From SURF-13 sp038924245 (GTDB taxonomy: Bacteria > Pseudomonadota > Gammaproteobacteria > SURF-13), in assembly GCA_038924245.1 (NCBI GenBank), contig JBCKVB010000008.1:1-43548 (forward strand): a stretch of DNA of 43,548 bases. Reading direction: 5' to 3'. Each line of letters opens with the position of its first letter. Position 1 is the first letter of the stretch. The position numbers and the translations under genes were made by a program. This document shows positions 1 through 7,466 of this stretch, in pieces. The notes under the pieces were generated by a model. The model made no database searches, was not told the DNA's origin, and saw only the letters and a program-made list of their open reading frames with translations.

Positions 1-1
1 T

Positions 2-274
2 GCCCATGAACTGGTGCGCTTGCTAAAAGAGGTGCCGAGCAAGGTGAATCTGATTCCCTTTAATCCGTTTCCGGATACCCAATACAAGCGCTCCGGCGCG
101 CAGGCCATCGAGCGCTTCCGCGCCATTCTCATGGAGGCGGACCTGGTCACGATCACCCGTAAAACGCGCGGCGACGACATCGCCGCCGCCTGCGGGCAGC
201 TCGCGGGCAAGGTGCAGGATCGCGGGAGCCGCAGCCTGCGTTATAAGCCGTTGGGCGAGGCCGCCGTGCAATGA
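2..274 (+). CDS. rlmN: RlmN, dual-specificity 23S rRNA/tRNA adenine-C2 methyltransferase, C-terminal part
   Basis: This is the last 90 codons of a radical-SAM methyltransferase that makes 2-methyladenosine in 23S rRNA and some tRNAs. The gene runs in from the left edge; the frame is open from base 2, so the GTG at 14 is not the true start. The tail carries the family stretch VNLIPFNPFP and then TRKTRGDDIAAACGQL, whose cysteine is the conserved residue methylated during catalysis. The radical-SAM CxxxCxxC motif lies outside the window. The stop codon overlaps the ATG of pilW, so the two are probably translationally coupled. rlmN-pilW-rodZ-ispG-hisS is a standard gammaproteobacterial order. Confidence 0.93.
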   Translation, partial: AHELVRLLKEVPSKVNLIPFNPFPDTQYKRSGAQAIERFRAILMEADLVTITRKTRGDDIAAACGQLAGKVQDRGSRSLRYKPLGEAAVQ

Positions 275-1077
275 TGCACGGCGCGGCGCGGCAGGTGATC
301 CGCGGCGTGAGCCTCACCGCGTTGATGCTGCTTTCCGCGTGCGGCACGACTTCCAATACAAGCTCCAATACCCCCACCCCATCGCAGGGCAGCGGCGCCA
401 AGCCCGAAACCCTCTCCGATACCTACGTCCGGCTGGGCATCGGCTATTTGCAGCAGGGGAAGCGCGATCTGGCGCTGAGCAACCTGCAACACGCGTTGGA
501 ACTGGATGACAAATCATCCAGCGCGCACAACGCGATTGCCATCCTCTATGAGCAACTGGGCGAGACCAAGCTTGCCCGGCGGCATTATGAAAGCGCGGTG
601 CGGCTCAATCCCCAGGACTCGCTCGCACAGAACAACTATGGGGCGTTTTTATGCCGTCATAATGAGTTGCAAAAGGCCGAGCAGCATTTCCTCGATGCGC
701 TCAAGAATCCGCTTTACGAAACCCCGGAATACGCTTATGAGAACGCCGGACTGTGCGCGTTGCAGGCGCCCGATCGCGCCAAGGCCGGACACTACTTCCG
801 CGAGGCCTTGCGCATCAACGGCAAGCTGCCCGAATCGCTGTATCAGATGGCCTTGCTGGATTACGAGGCGCGGAACGCGCTGTCCGCGCGCGCTTACCTG
901 CAGCGCTATACTGAAGTCGCGCAACACTCGCCCCGCAGCCTGTGGCTGGCCATACGCGTGGAGCGTGAACTGGGCGATAAAAACGCGCTGGCAAGCTATA
1001 GCCTGCTGCTGAAAGGAAAGTTCCCCGAATCCGAGGAGGCCAAGCTGTTACTCCAGGAAACGGGCAAGACGAAGTAA
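271..1077 (+). CDS. pilW: PilW/PilF type IV pilus biogenesis lipoprotein, TPR protein
   Basis: A 268-residue TPR lipoprotein, the pilotin-like factor that helps the PilQ secretin assemble in the outer membrane. Residues 1-24 form a lipoprotein signal ending in LLSAC, with Cys24 as the lipidation site, followed by a Ser/Thr/Pro-rich linker. From about residue 48 there are tandem TPR units (for example GYLQQGKRDLALSNLQHALE). The start at 271 overlaps the rlmN stop; a second ATG follows directly at 274. Length and domain layout fit PilF of Pseudomonas. No other pilus gene is in the window; in this gene neighbourhood pilW normally stands alone between rlmN and rodZ. Confidence 0.9.
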   Translation: MMHGAARQVIRGVSLTALMLLSACGTTSNTSSNTPTPSQGSGAKPETLSDTYVRLGIGYLQQGKRDLALSNLQHALELDDKSSSAHNAIAILYEQLGETKLARRHYESAVRLNPQDSLAQNNYGAFLCRHNELQKAEQHFLDALKNPLYETPEYAYENAGLCALQAPDRAKAGHYFREALRINGKLPESLYQMALLDYEARNALSARAYLQRYTEVAQHSPRSLWLAIRVERELGDKNALASYSLLLKGKFPESEEAKLLLQETGKTK

Positions 1078-1087
1078 ACATTCCGGC

Positions 1088-1957
1088 GTGTCCACCCCCA
1101 CCCTGCAAGACGGTCAAGCCGGGCATGATGCGGTTGGCGGCGAAACCCTGGGCGAGTGTTTGCGCCGGGCGCGCGAGGCGCAGGGCCTGAAAATAGAGGC
1201 CGTGGCCGAGCAGTTGCGTATAGATGCAGCGCGCCTTAAGGCTTTGGAGCGCGACGACTTCTCGGCACTCCCTGCGGCGGTGTTTGTGCGCGGCTATGTG
1301 CGCAGCTATGCGCGTTTTTTGGCCTTGCCTGAGGATGAGCTCATCGCGCTCTATGAGAAGCAGGCGGTGCCATCCGTGCCGCCTCTCCGGCCCATGGCAA
1401 GCGTGCGCCATGACAAAAAGACCATATTGGCGCAGAGGGCGGGATGGGCTCTGGTGTTGCTGCTTTTCGCTGCCGGGGGCTACTGGTTGGTGAAATCCAT
1501 ACCGTGGGGAGGGCATCAGGATACAGCGTTGCCTTCTCTTCCATCGCCCCCGCCTGCAACAAAAAACACCGCAGTGATGACGCCACCCCCCGTGCCAGTG
1601 CAGGAGGTTCCTCTCATGGACGCGGCATCTCCTGCTGTGGCCTACAGCAGGCCTGCGGTCAATACACTGGTGCTGCGCTTCAATGCCGACTCCTGGGTTG
1701 AGATATACGATAAGCAGGGGAAAACACTGTCCTATGAGCTGGCGCCGGGTGGCGCGTTGCGGAGTTTTGAACAACCGCAGTTGCCGTTCAGGGTGCGCCT
1801 GGGCAATGCGCCAGCGGTTAACATCGAGTATAATGAAAAGGTGTTCGATCAATCACCCTATGTCCGCGGCCGTGTAGCCAACTTCGTGTTCGATGAAAAG
1901 ATCGCTAAGGCCCTGCAGGCCGCCCAGGACGACGTTACTCCTGTGATAGTGGAGTAG
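1088..1957 (+). CDS. rodZ: RodZ-like cytoskeletal/cell-shape protein with N-terminal helix-turn-helix
   Basis: A 289-residue bitopic inner-membrane protein. Residues about 19-90 are a Cro/C1-type helix-turn-helix (LGECLRRAREAQGLKIEAVA), which in RodZ binds MreB instead of DNA. A single membrane segment lies at about 117-136 (GWALVLLLFAAGGYWLV), then a Pro-rich linker, then a periplasmic DUF4115 domain at about 190-270 (SWVEIYDKQGKTLSYEL). The start is GTG at 1088, 10 bases after pilW; the ATG of ispG follows the stop after 2 bases, so the genes form one operon. It links MreB to the elongation machinery that keeps rod shape. Confidence 0.9.
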   Translation: MSTPTLQDGQAGHDAVGGETLGECLRRAREAQGLKIEAVAEQLRIDAARLKALERDDFSALPAAVFVRGYVRSYARFLALPEDELIALYEKQAVPSVPPLRPMASVRHDKKTILAQRAGWALVLLLFAAGGYWLVKSIPWGGHQDTALPSLPSPPPATKNTAVMTPPPVPVQEVPLMDAASPAVAYSRPAVNTLVLRFNADSWVEIYDKQGKTLSYELAPGGALRSFEQPQLPFRVRLGNAPAVNIEYNEKVFDQSPYVRGRVANFVFDEKIAKALQAAQDDVTPVIVE

Positions 1958-1959
1958 TC

Positions 1960-3093
1960 ATGCGCTACGCGCACACCATCAAACGGCGCGCCTCGCGCCA
2001 GATCATGGTCGGCAAGGTGCCGGTAGGCGGCGACGCGCCCATCTCGGTGCAGAGCATGACCAATACCGAGACCTGCGATGTCGCGGCCACGGTGGCGCAG
2101 ATCCGCGCCCTGGAAAAGGTGGGTGCGGACATCGTGCGCGTCTCCACGCCGACCATGGAGGCCGCCGAGGCCTTCGGGCTGATCAAGAAACAGGTCAACG
2201 TGCCGCTCGTCGCGGACATTCACTTCGATTACAGGATCGCGCTGCGCGTGGCGGAACTGGGCGCCGATTGCCTACGCATCAATCCCGGCAACATCGGGCG
2301 CGAGGACCGCGTGCGCGCGGTGGTGGAGTCGGCGCGCGATCACAACATCCCGATCCGCATCGGCGTGAACGCGGGCTCGCTCGAAAAAGACCTGCAAAAA
2401 AAATACGGCGAACCCACGCCGGAGGCGATGGTGGAGTCCGCGTTGCGCCACGTGGAGATTTTCGATCGCCTCAACTTCAAAGAATTCTTGGTCAGCATCA
2501 AGGCCTCCGACGTATTCATGACCGTGGAGGCCTACCGCCTGCTCGCCAGACAGATCGAACAGCCGCTGCACCTCGGTGTCACCGAGGCGGGCGGACTGCG
2601 CTCGGGCACGGTGAAGTCGGCGATTGCGCTGGGCATGCTGCTGGTGGAGGGCATCGGCGACACCATTCGCATTTCGCTCGCCGCCGACCCGGTGGAAGAG
2701 ATCAAGGTGGGTTTCGATATCCTGAGGAGCCTGCACATCCGCAACAAGGGCATCAATCTCATCGCCTGTCCGTCGTGTTCGCGCCAGGAGTTCGATGTCA
2801 TCAAGACCGTGAACGAACTGGAGGCGCGTCTCGAAGATATTATGGAGCCGATGGATGTCGCGGTGATCGGCTGCGTGGTGAACGGGCCGGGCGAGTCGCG
2901 CGCGGCGGCCGTCGGCCTCGCGGGCGGCGCGCCCAATCGGCTGTATATTGACGGCAAGCTGGATCACAAGGTGACGAACGACAAGCTGGTGGACGAGCTG
3001 GAAAAAATTATCCGCGCCAAAATTAAGTTGCGTCAGGAACTGGGCCGACACGAACATCACCAGCCCGTGATTCCTATTACCAAAGTATCGTAG
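1960..3093 (+). CDS. ispG: IspG, 4-hydroxy-3-methylbut-2-enyl diphosphate synthase
   Basis: Iron-sulfur enzyme of the MEP isoprenoid pathway. It reductively opens MEcPP to HMBPP with electrons from flavodoxin or ferredoxin. The 377 residues are close to the E. coli length. A TIM-barrel domain is followed by a C-terminal domain holding the cluster ligands Cys270, Cys273 and Cys305 (ACPSCSR and IGCVVNGPGE) and the adjacent Glu312, at the same positions as in E. coli. It starts 2 bases after rodZ. Its TAG stop is part of the left end of a palindromic repeat (3090-3160). Confidence 0.96.
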   Translation: MRYAHTIKRRASRQIMVGKVPVGGDAPISVQSMTNTETCDVAATVAQIRALEKVGADIVRVSTPTMEAAEAFGLIKKQVNVPLVADIHFDYRIALRVAELGADCLRINPGNIGREDRVRAVVESARDHNIPIRIGVNAGSLEKDLQKKYGEPTPEAMVESALRHVEIFDRLNFKEFLVSIKASDVFMTVEAYRLLARQIEQPLHLGVTEAGGLRSGTVKSAIALGMLLVEGIGDTIRISLAADPVEEIKVGFDILRSLHIRNKGINLIACPSCSRQEFDVIKTVNELEARLEDIMEPMDVAVIGCVVNGPGESRAAAVGLAGGAPNRLYIDGKLDHKVTNDKLVDELEKIIRAKIKLRQELGRHEHHQPVIPITKVS

Positions 3094-3160
3094 GTCGGTT
3101 CAAGCACGAAGCGCGGAACCGACAACCAATGTCGGCTCCGCTGCGCTTGAGCCGACCTAC
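3090..3160. repeat. REP-like palindromic element starting on the ispG stop codon
   Basis: A 71-bp imperfect inverted repeat. It opens with GTAGGTCGGTTCAAGC and closes with GCTTGAGCCGACCTAC, with GGAACCGACA / TGTCGGCTCC inside. The TAG at 3091-3093 is both part of the repeat end and the ispG stop. It shares the internal stretch CTCCGCTGCGCTT and the GTAG...CTAC ends with the element at 28748-28823. It lies in the ispG-hisS gap and could form a stem-loop in the operon transcript. Confidence 0.75.
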
Positions 3161-3182
3161 CGCTCACTCATGTTTGAATAAC

Positions 3183-4454
3183 ATGACAAAACCCATCCAG
3201 GCCATCCGCGGCATGAAGGACATCCTGCCCCAGGAGATGCGCTATTGGCGTCATCTCGAACACAGCGTGCGCGCGCTGCTGGAGGGTTACGGCTATCAGG
3301 AAATCCGTCTGCCCATCGTGGAACAGACCGAGCTGTTCGCGCACGCCATCGGCGCCGCGACCGATATCGTGGAGAAGGAGATGTACACCTTCGCGGACCG
3401 CAACGGGGACAGCCTGACCTTGCGCCCGGAGGGCACGGCGGGCTGCGTGCGCGCCGCCATCGAGCACGGCTTGCTGCACAACCAGACCCATCGCTTGTGG
3501 TACGGCGGCCCGATGTTCCGCCACGAGCGTCCGCAAAAGGGGCGCTATCGCCAGTTCTACCAGATCGGCGTCGAGGCCTTCGGTTTCGCCGGGCCGGACA
3601 TAGACGCGGAACTGATACTCATGACCGCGCGCCTGTGGCGCAATCTCGGTATCAACGACCTCGCGCTGCAAATTAATTCGCTCGGTTCGGCCGAGGCGCG
3701 TGTGGCTTACCGCGACGAGCTGGTGCGCTATTTTTCCGCGCGTGAGAGTGAACTGGATGAAGACAGCCGGCGCCGCCTGCACACCAACCCGCTGCGTATC
3801 CTGGACAGTAAAAATCCCGCCATGCAGGGGCTGATTGAAGCCGCCCCGCGCCTTTCAGAACACCTCGATGCGGAGTCGCAGGCGCATTTCAGCGCGCTGT
3901 GCGAACAACTTGACGCCGTGGGCGTGCGCTATCAGATCAACCCGCGCCTGGTGCGCGGCCTAGATTACTACAACCGCACCGTGTTCGAATGGATCACGCA
4001 GCGCCTGGGCGCGCAGGGCGCGGTGTGCGCGGGCGGGCGTTATGACGGTCTGGTGGAACAGATCGGCGGGCGCGCCACGCCCGCAATCGGTTTCGCCATG
4101 GGCCTGGAGCGCCTGGCGGCGCTGCTGATAGAAAACAACGCTACGCCGCCATCCACCGTGCCGCACGCCTACCTGGTGACGGTGGGCGAGGGCGCGGAAC
4201 GGCAGGGCGCGGTGCTGGCCGAGCAGTTGCGCGATGCCCTGCCAACGCTGCGCTTGACTGTCCACTGCGGCGGCGGCGGATTTAAAAATCAGTTGAAACG
4301 CGCCGACAACAGCGGCGCGCGCTTCGCACTGATCCTGGGCGACGAAGAGGCCGCCGCGCAAGAGATCAGCGTCAAATATCTGCGCGAGGACATCATGCAG
4401 ACGCGCCTTGCCCAGCCGGCCCTGGCCGAATTTCTCTCGCGGCACATCAAATAA
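3183..4454 (+). CDS. hisS: HisRS, histidyl-tRNA synthetase
   Basis: Class II aminoacyl-tRNA synthetase charging tRNA-His in the cytoplasm. With ATG at 3183 the product is 423 residues, one fewer than E. coli HisRS, and begins MTKPIQAIRGMKDILP as expected. An in-frame ATG at 3129 would add 18 residues encoded by the REP-like repeat and was rejected. Visible motifs are motif 2 (MFRHERPQKGRYRQFYQIGVE), the histidine-specific LVRGLDYYNRTVFEW and AGGRYDGL, and the C-terminal anticodon-binding domain. Confidence 0.96.
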   Translation: MTKPIQAIRGMKDILPQEMRYWRHLEHSVRALLEGYGYQEIRLPIVEQTELFAHAIGAATDIVEKEMYTFADRNGDSLTLRPEGTAGCVRAAIEHGLLHNQTHRLWYGGPMFRHERPQKGRYRQFYQIGVEAFGFAGPDIDAELILMTARLWRNLGINDLALQINSLGSAEARVAYRDELVRYFSARESELDEDSRRRLHTNPLRILDSKNPAMQGLIEAAPRLSEHLDAESQAHFSALCEQLDAVGVRYQINPRLVRGLDYYNRTVFEWITQRLGAQGAVCAGGRYDGLVEQIGGRATPAIGFAMGLERLAALLIENNATPPSTVPHAYLVTVGEGAERQGAVLAEQLRDALPTLRLTVHCGGGGFKNQLKRADNSGARFALILGDEEAAAQEISVKYLREDIMQTRLAQPALAEFLSRHIK

Positions 4455-4582
4455 GTTCGCGCCCGCCCGCGCCACGCTTGCACTGTATTGAGGTCATGGC
4501 TGATCGCCCCGCCCTTGGGGGGTCTGCTTGTTAATGAACTAAACAAGATACGGTTTTTTTAAGGTAAAAATGTAACTTTTGT

Positions 4583-4596
4583 GGTAAAATTTTACC
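4583..4596. promoter_or_regulatory. Perfect 14-bp palindrome GGTAAAATTTTACC upstream of ccmA
   Basis: In the 185-bp hisS-ccmA gap there is a perfect palindrome, and GGTAAAA occurs once more at 4563-4569 in the same locally AT-rich patch. It sits 44 bases before the chosen ccmA start and overlaps a weak -35-like TTGTGG at 4579-4584, though no convincing -10 follows. This is a plausible operator for the ccm operon. It does not match the FNR consensus, and the regulator is unknown. Confidence 0.35.
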
Positions 4597-4639
4597 GGTT
4601 TGTCTCCATGAGCTTGTGCCTTGTTTATCCTAGATTTCC

Positions 4640-5359
4640 GTGAGCCGAAACACCGCGCATCCGGCGCGTGTGAACCCGATGGGAACGTCCGTGCGCCAAG
4701 CCCCGCGTGAATACAACCCGCTCGTTGCGGCCGATGCAGAACGGCCCGCGCTGACGGCGGAAAATCTGGCGTGCGAACGCGGTGGCCGGCTGTTGTTCAG
4801 CGGATTGGATATTCATCTGGAGGCCGGGAACCTAATGCTGGTGGAGGGGACTAACGGGAGTGGCAAGACCAGCCTGCTGCGTATTCTGTGCGGGCTGGCG
4901 CAACCCAGCGAGGGAGTAGTGCGCTGGCGCGGTGAAGAGATAGGCAAGGCGCGCGAGCGTTTCTGCGCGGAACTGATGTATCTCGGCCACAACCACGGCG
5001 TGAAGGGTGATCTCACGCCTTATGAAAATTTACGCATCGCGCGTGATCTGGCCGGCGCGAAGTCGGCCGTCACCCTGGATGAAGCCCTGGATGATGCCGG
5101 GCTGGCCGGATTTGAAGACGTACCGGCGCGCACCTTGTCCGCCGGGCAGCGCCGCCGCGTGGCATTGGCGCGCTTGCTGGTCGTGCGGGCGCGCTTGTGG
5201 GTGCTGGATGAGCCGTTTACCGCCCTGGACGCGCACGGTGTGCTGCTGGTGGAAAAAATGCTGGACCGGCATCTGCAACAAGGCGGCATGGCGCTGGTGA
5301 GCACGCACCAGCCGGTGTGCGTGGCTGAAGTGAATGTTATCCGTCTGGAGTTGTGTTGA
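4640..5359 (+). CDS. ccmA: CcmA, heme exporter ATP-binding subunit
   Basis: ABC ATPase of the CcmABCD complex, which releases holo-CcmE (heme chaperone) during System I cytochrome c maturation. Walker A is GTNGSGKT at about 70-77, the signature LSAGQRRR at about 166-173, Walker B LWVLDEP at about 186-192, and the switch His is in STHQP. At 239 residues it is about 30 longer at the N-terminus than usual; the start is GTG 4640, and ATG 4679 is a reasonable shorter alternative because homology begins near residue 38. It is the first gene of a tightly packed nine-gene operon. Confidence 0.92.
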   Translation: MSRNTAHPARVNPMGTSVRQAPREYNPLVAADAERPALTAENLACERGGRLLFSGLDIHLEAGNLMLVEGTNGSGKTSLLRILCGLAQPSEGVVRWRGEEIGKARERFCAELMYLGHNHGVKGDLTPYENLRIARDLAGAKSAVTLDEALDDAGLAGFEDVPARTLSAGQRRRVALARLLVVRARLWVLDEPFTALDAHGVLLVEKMLDRHLQQGGMALVSTHQPVCVAEVNVIRLELC

Positions 5360-6045
5360 TGAATGAGACGCCCGGAGTGTTGACCGCGTTAGGCGTGCTG
5401 GTACGGCGCGACCTGTTGCTGGCGCTGCGCCGGCGCGCGCAGGTGTTGAATCCCTTGGTATTTTTCGTCATCGTGGTGACGCTGTTTCCGCTGGGGCTGG
5501 GGCCGGAGCCGAATCTGCTGCAAGAGCTCGCGCCCGGCGTGCTGTGGGTCGCGGCGCTGCTATCCGCGATGCTGTCGCTGGAGGCCATGTTCCATTCCGA
5601 TTTTGAAGACGGCTCATTGGAGCAATTACTGCTCGCGCCGCAGCCGGTGTTCATCATTGTGCTGGCCAAGGCGCTCACGCACTGGTTGTTGTCCGGCCTG
5701 CCCTTGTTGCTGCTCGCCCCATTGCTGGCGGTGTGGTTGCATCTGCCCAATGAGGCCACACTGATTTTGCTGATAACACTCGCGCTGGGTACGCCGGTGT
5801 TGAGCCTGATCGGCGCCATCGGCGTGGCGCTCACCGTGGGTTTGCGGCGCGGCGGCGTGCTGTTGTCGTTGCTGGTGCTGCCGTTGTATATCCCGGTGCT
5901 CATCATGGGCGCGGGCGCGGTGGACAGCGCGGCGGCGGGGCTTTCGGTCGGCGCGCACCTGTCCATACTGGGCGCGCTGCTGGTATTCGCCGTGACGCTG
6001 GCGCCGTGGGCGGCGGGTGCGGCGTTGCGCATCAGCGTGGAGTAG
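5359..6045 (+). CDS. ccmB: CcmB, heme exporter membrane subunit
   Basis: Inner-membrane permease partner of CcmA, 228 residues with about six hydrophobic segments (VLNPLVFFVIVVTLFPLGLG; LLLAPLLAVWLHLP; VLLSLLVLPLYIPVLIMGAG). ATG 5359 overlaps the ccmA stop, which favours it over the GTG two codons upstream at 5353. Length matches the family (220 in E. coli). ccmC starts 4 bases after its stop. Confidence 0.94.
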   Translation: MNETPGVLTALGVLVRRDLLLALRRRAQVLNPLVFFVIVVTLFPLGLGPEPNLLQELAPGVLWVAALLSAMLSLEAMFHSDFEDGSLEQLLLAPQPVFIIVLAKALTHWLLSGLPLLLLAPLLAVWLHLPNEATLILLITLALGTPVLSLIGAIGVALTVGLRRGGVLLSLLVLPLYIPVLIMGAGAVDSAAAGLSVGAHLSILGALLVFAVTLAPWAAGAALRISVE

Positions 6046-6049
6046 AGCG

Positions 6050-6833
6050 ATGTGGGTATGGCTGCATAGATTCGGCTCGCCGAAATATTTTTACCACGTC
6101 TCAGGCAGGATACTGCCCTGGGTGGGCGGCGCGACCGCGCTGCTTATTCTAGCCGGCCTGTATCTTGGCCTGTTTGTCGCGCCGCCGGACTATCAACAGG
6201 GTGATAGCTATCGCATCATGTTCATCCACGTGCCGAGCGCCTGGAATTCCATGTTCATTTACCTGTTGATGGCCGCCGCCGCCGCGATCGGCCTGATCTG
6301 GAGCATCAAGCTCGCCGACATCGTGGCCAGTGTCAGCGCGCCCATCGGCGCGTCTTTCACCTTCCTCACCCTGGTCACCGGCTCGCTCTGGGGCAAGCCG
6401 ATGTGGGGGCACCTGGTGGGAGTGGGATGCGCGCCTTACCTCGGAGTTGATTCTGTTGTTCCTGTATCTGGGTTACATCGCACTGCAATCCGCCTTTGAA
6501 GACCGGCGCACCGCGGCACGCGCCTCCGCCGTGCTCGCCATCGTCGGTGCGATCAACGTGCCCATCATCTATTTCTCCGTGCAGTGGTGGAACACCCTGC
6601 ATCAGCCGCAGAGCTTGGGGCTAGGCGTGTCCACTATTCACCCCAGCATGTTGTGGCCGCTGTTGCTCATGGCGCTCGGCTTCAAGCTACTGTACGTTAC
6701 GCTACTTTTAATGCGTACGCGCACCGAGGTGCTGGAGCGTGAGCGCAACAGCGCCTGGGTGCAGGAGCTGGCGCATGCCTTGGCGGGTAAATCATCGGCG
6801 AATTTTGTCAGGAGCGGCAATGAACATGGCTGA
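6050..6833 (+). CDS. ccmC: CcmC, heme lyase for CcmE, reading frame broken by one extra G
   Basis: CcmC is a six-helix WWD-domain membrane protein that holds heme for transfer to CcmE. The frame starting at 6050 encodes MWVWLHRFGSPKYFYHVSGR and continues correctly to GSLWGKPMWG. It then shifts at a run of five G (6405-6409). Dropping one G restores TWWEWDARLTSELILLF, the expected WWD heme-binding motif, and the frame continues to 6833, giving about 260 residues. As written the gene would end at 6499 without the C-terminal half. CcmC is required for the pathway and all other ccm genes are intact, so a homopolymer sequencing error is more likely than a real mutation. Confidence 0.88.
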
Positions 6834-6990
6834 ATTTTTTCACATGGGCGGTTACGCCTTTTATGTATGGGGTTCCTATGGCGTCACGCTGGTGGTGCTG
6901 ACCTTGCACGTGATGCTGGCGCGGCGTCAACAGCGCCAGGCGCTGCACGCTATCCTGCGCGGCGCGCAACGTAGCCGGAGCCGCGCATGA
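6820..6990 (+). CDS. ccmD: CcmD, small heme exporter subunit
   Basis: A 56-residue single-span membrane protein that joins CcmABC and is needed to release holo-CcmE. It begins MNMAEFFHMGGYAFYVWGSYG, the typical CcmD N-terminus, followed by one hydrophobic helix and an Arg-rich cytoplasmic tail. The ATG at 6820 overlaps the end of ccmC by 14 bases; the longer open frame from 6739 lies inside ccmC. Its TGA overlaps the ATG of ccmE. Confidence 0.9.
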   Translation: MNMAEFFHMGGYAFYVWGSYGVTLVVLTLHVMLARRQQRQALHAILRGAQRSRSRA

Positions 6991-7466
6991 CGCCGCGTCA
7001 CCGCCGCCGTTTGACGTTCGTCGCGCTGATTCTGCTCGGCGTGGGCGTCGCCGCCGCGCTCACGCTCAACGCCTTCCGCGGCAATCTGGTGTTTTTCTAT
7101 GGCCCCAGCCAGCTCGATACGGTGGAGAAGGTGCACGAGCGAAACCTACGCCTGGGCGGCCTGGTGGAGCAGGGCAGCCTCAGGCGCGAGGACGATGGCC
7201 TGACCGTGCATTTTATGGTGACGGACAACGTGAAAAGCGTGCCGGTGACCTACAAGGGCATCCTGCCGGATTTGTTCCGTGAAGGACAAGGCGTGGTGGC
7301 GCAGGGCAAGCTCAGCGGTGATGGTGTTTTCCTCGCGGATGAAGTGCTCGCCAAGCACGATGAGACTTATATGCCTACGGAAGTCGCGGAGGCGCTCAAG
7401 CAGGCGGCTGGCAAGAAGACGCCGCAATTCAGCAGCACCTTGATGGAGGAGTATTTAAGCAAATGA
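6987..7466 (+). CDS. ccmE: CcmE, periplasmic heme chaperone
   Basis: Membrane-anchored OB-fold heme chaperone that carries heme covalently on a histidine from CcmC to CcmF. The 159 residues comprise a basic N-terminus, a membrane anchor at about 9-29, the beta-barrel, and the heme-attachment motif LAKHDETYMP with His124 and Tyr128. It overlaps ccmD and ccmF by 4 bases on each side (ATGA-type junctions). Confidence 0.95.
   Translation: MTPRHRRRLTFVALILLGVGVAAALTLNAFRGNLVFFYGPSQLDTVEKVHERNLRLGGLVEQGSLRREDDGLTVHFMVTDNVKSVPVTYKGILPDLFREGQGVVAQGKLSGDGVFLADEVLAKHDETYMPTEVAEALKQAAGKKTPQFSSTLMEEYLSK

Noticed and set aside
3129..3182. Longer start for hisS at 3129
   Set aside because: The 18 extra residues come from the REP-like repeat, and HisRS homology begins at MTKPIQ (3183).
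4500..4530. GCCCCGCCCTTGGGGGGTC as a terminator after hisS
   Set aside because: The stem is short and the nearest T run is over 20 bases away.
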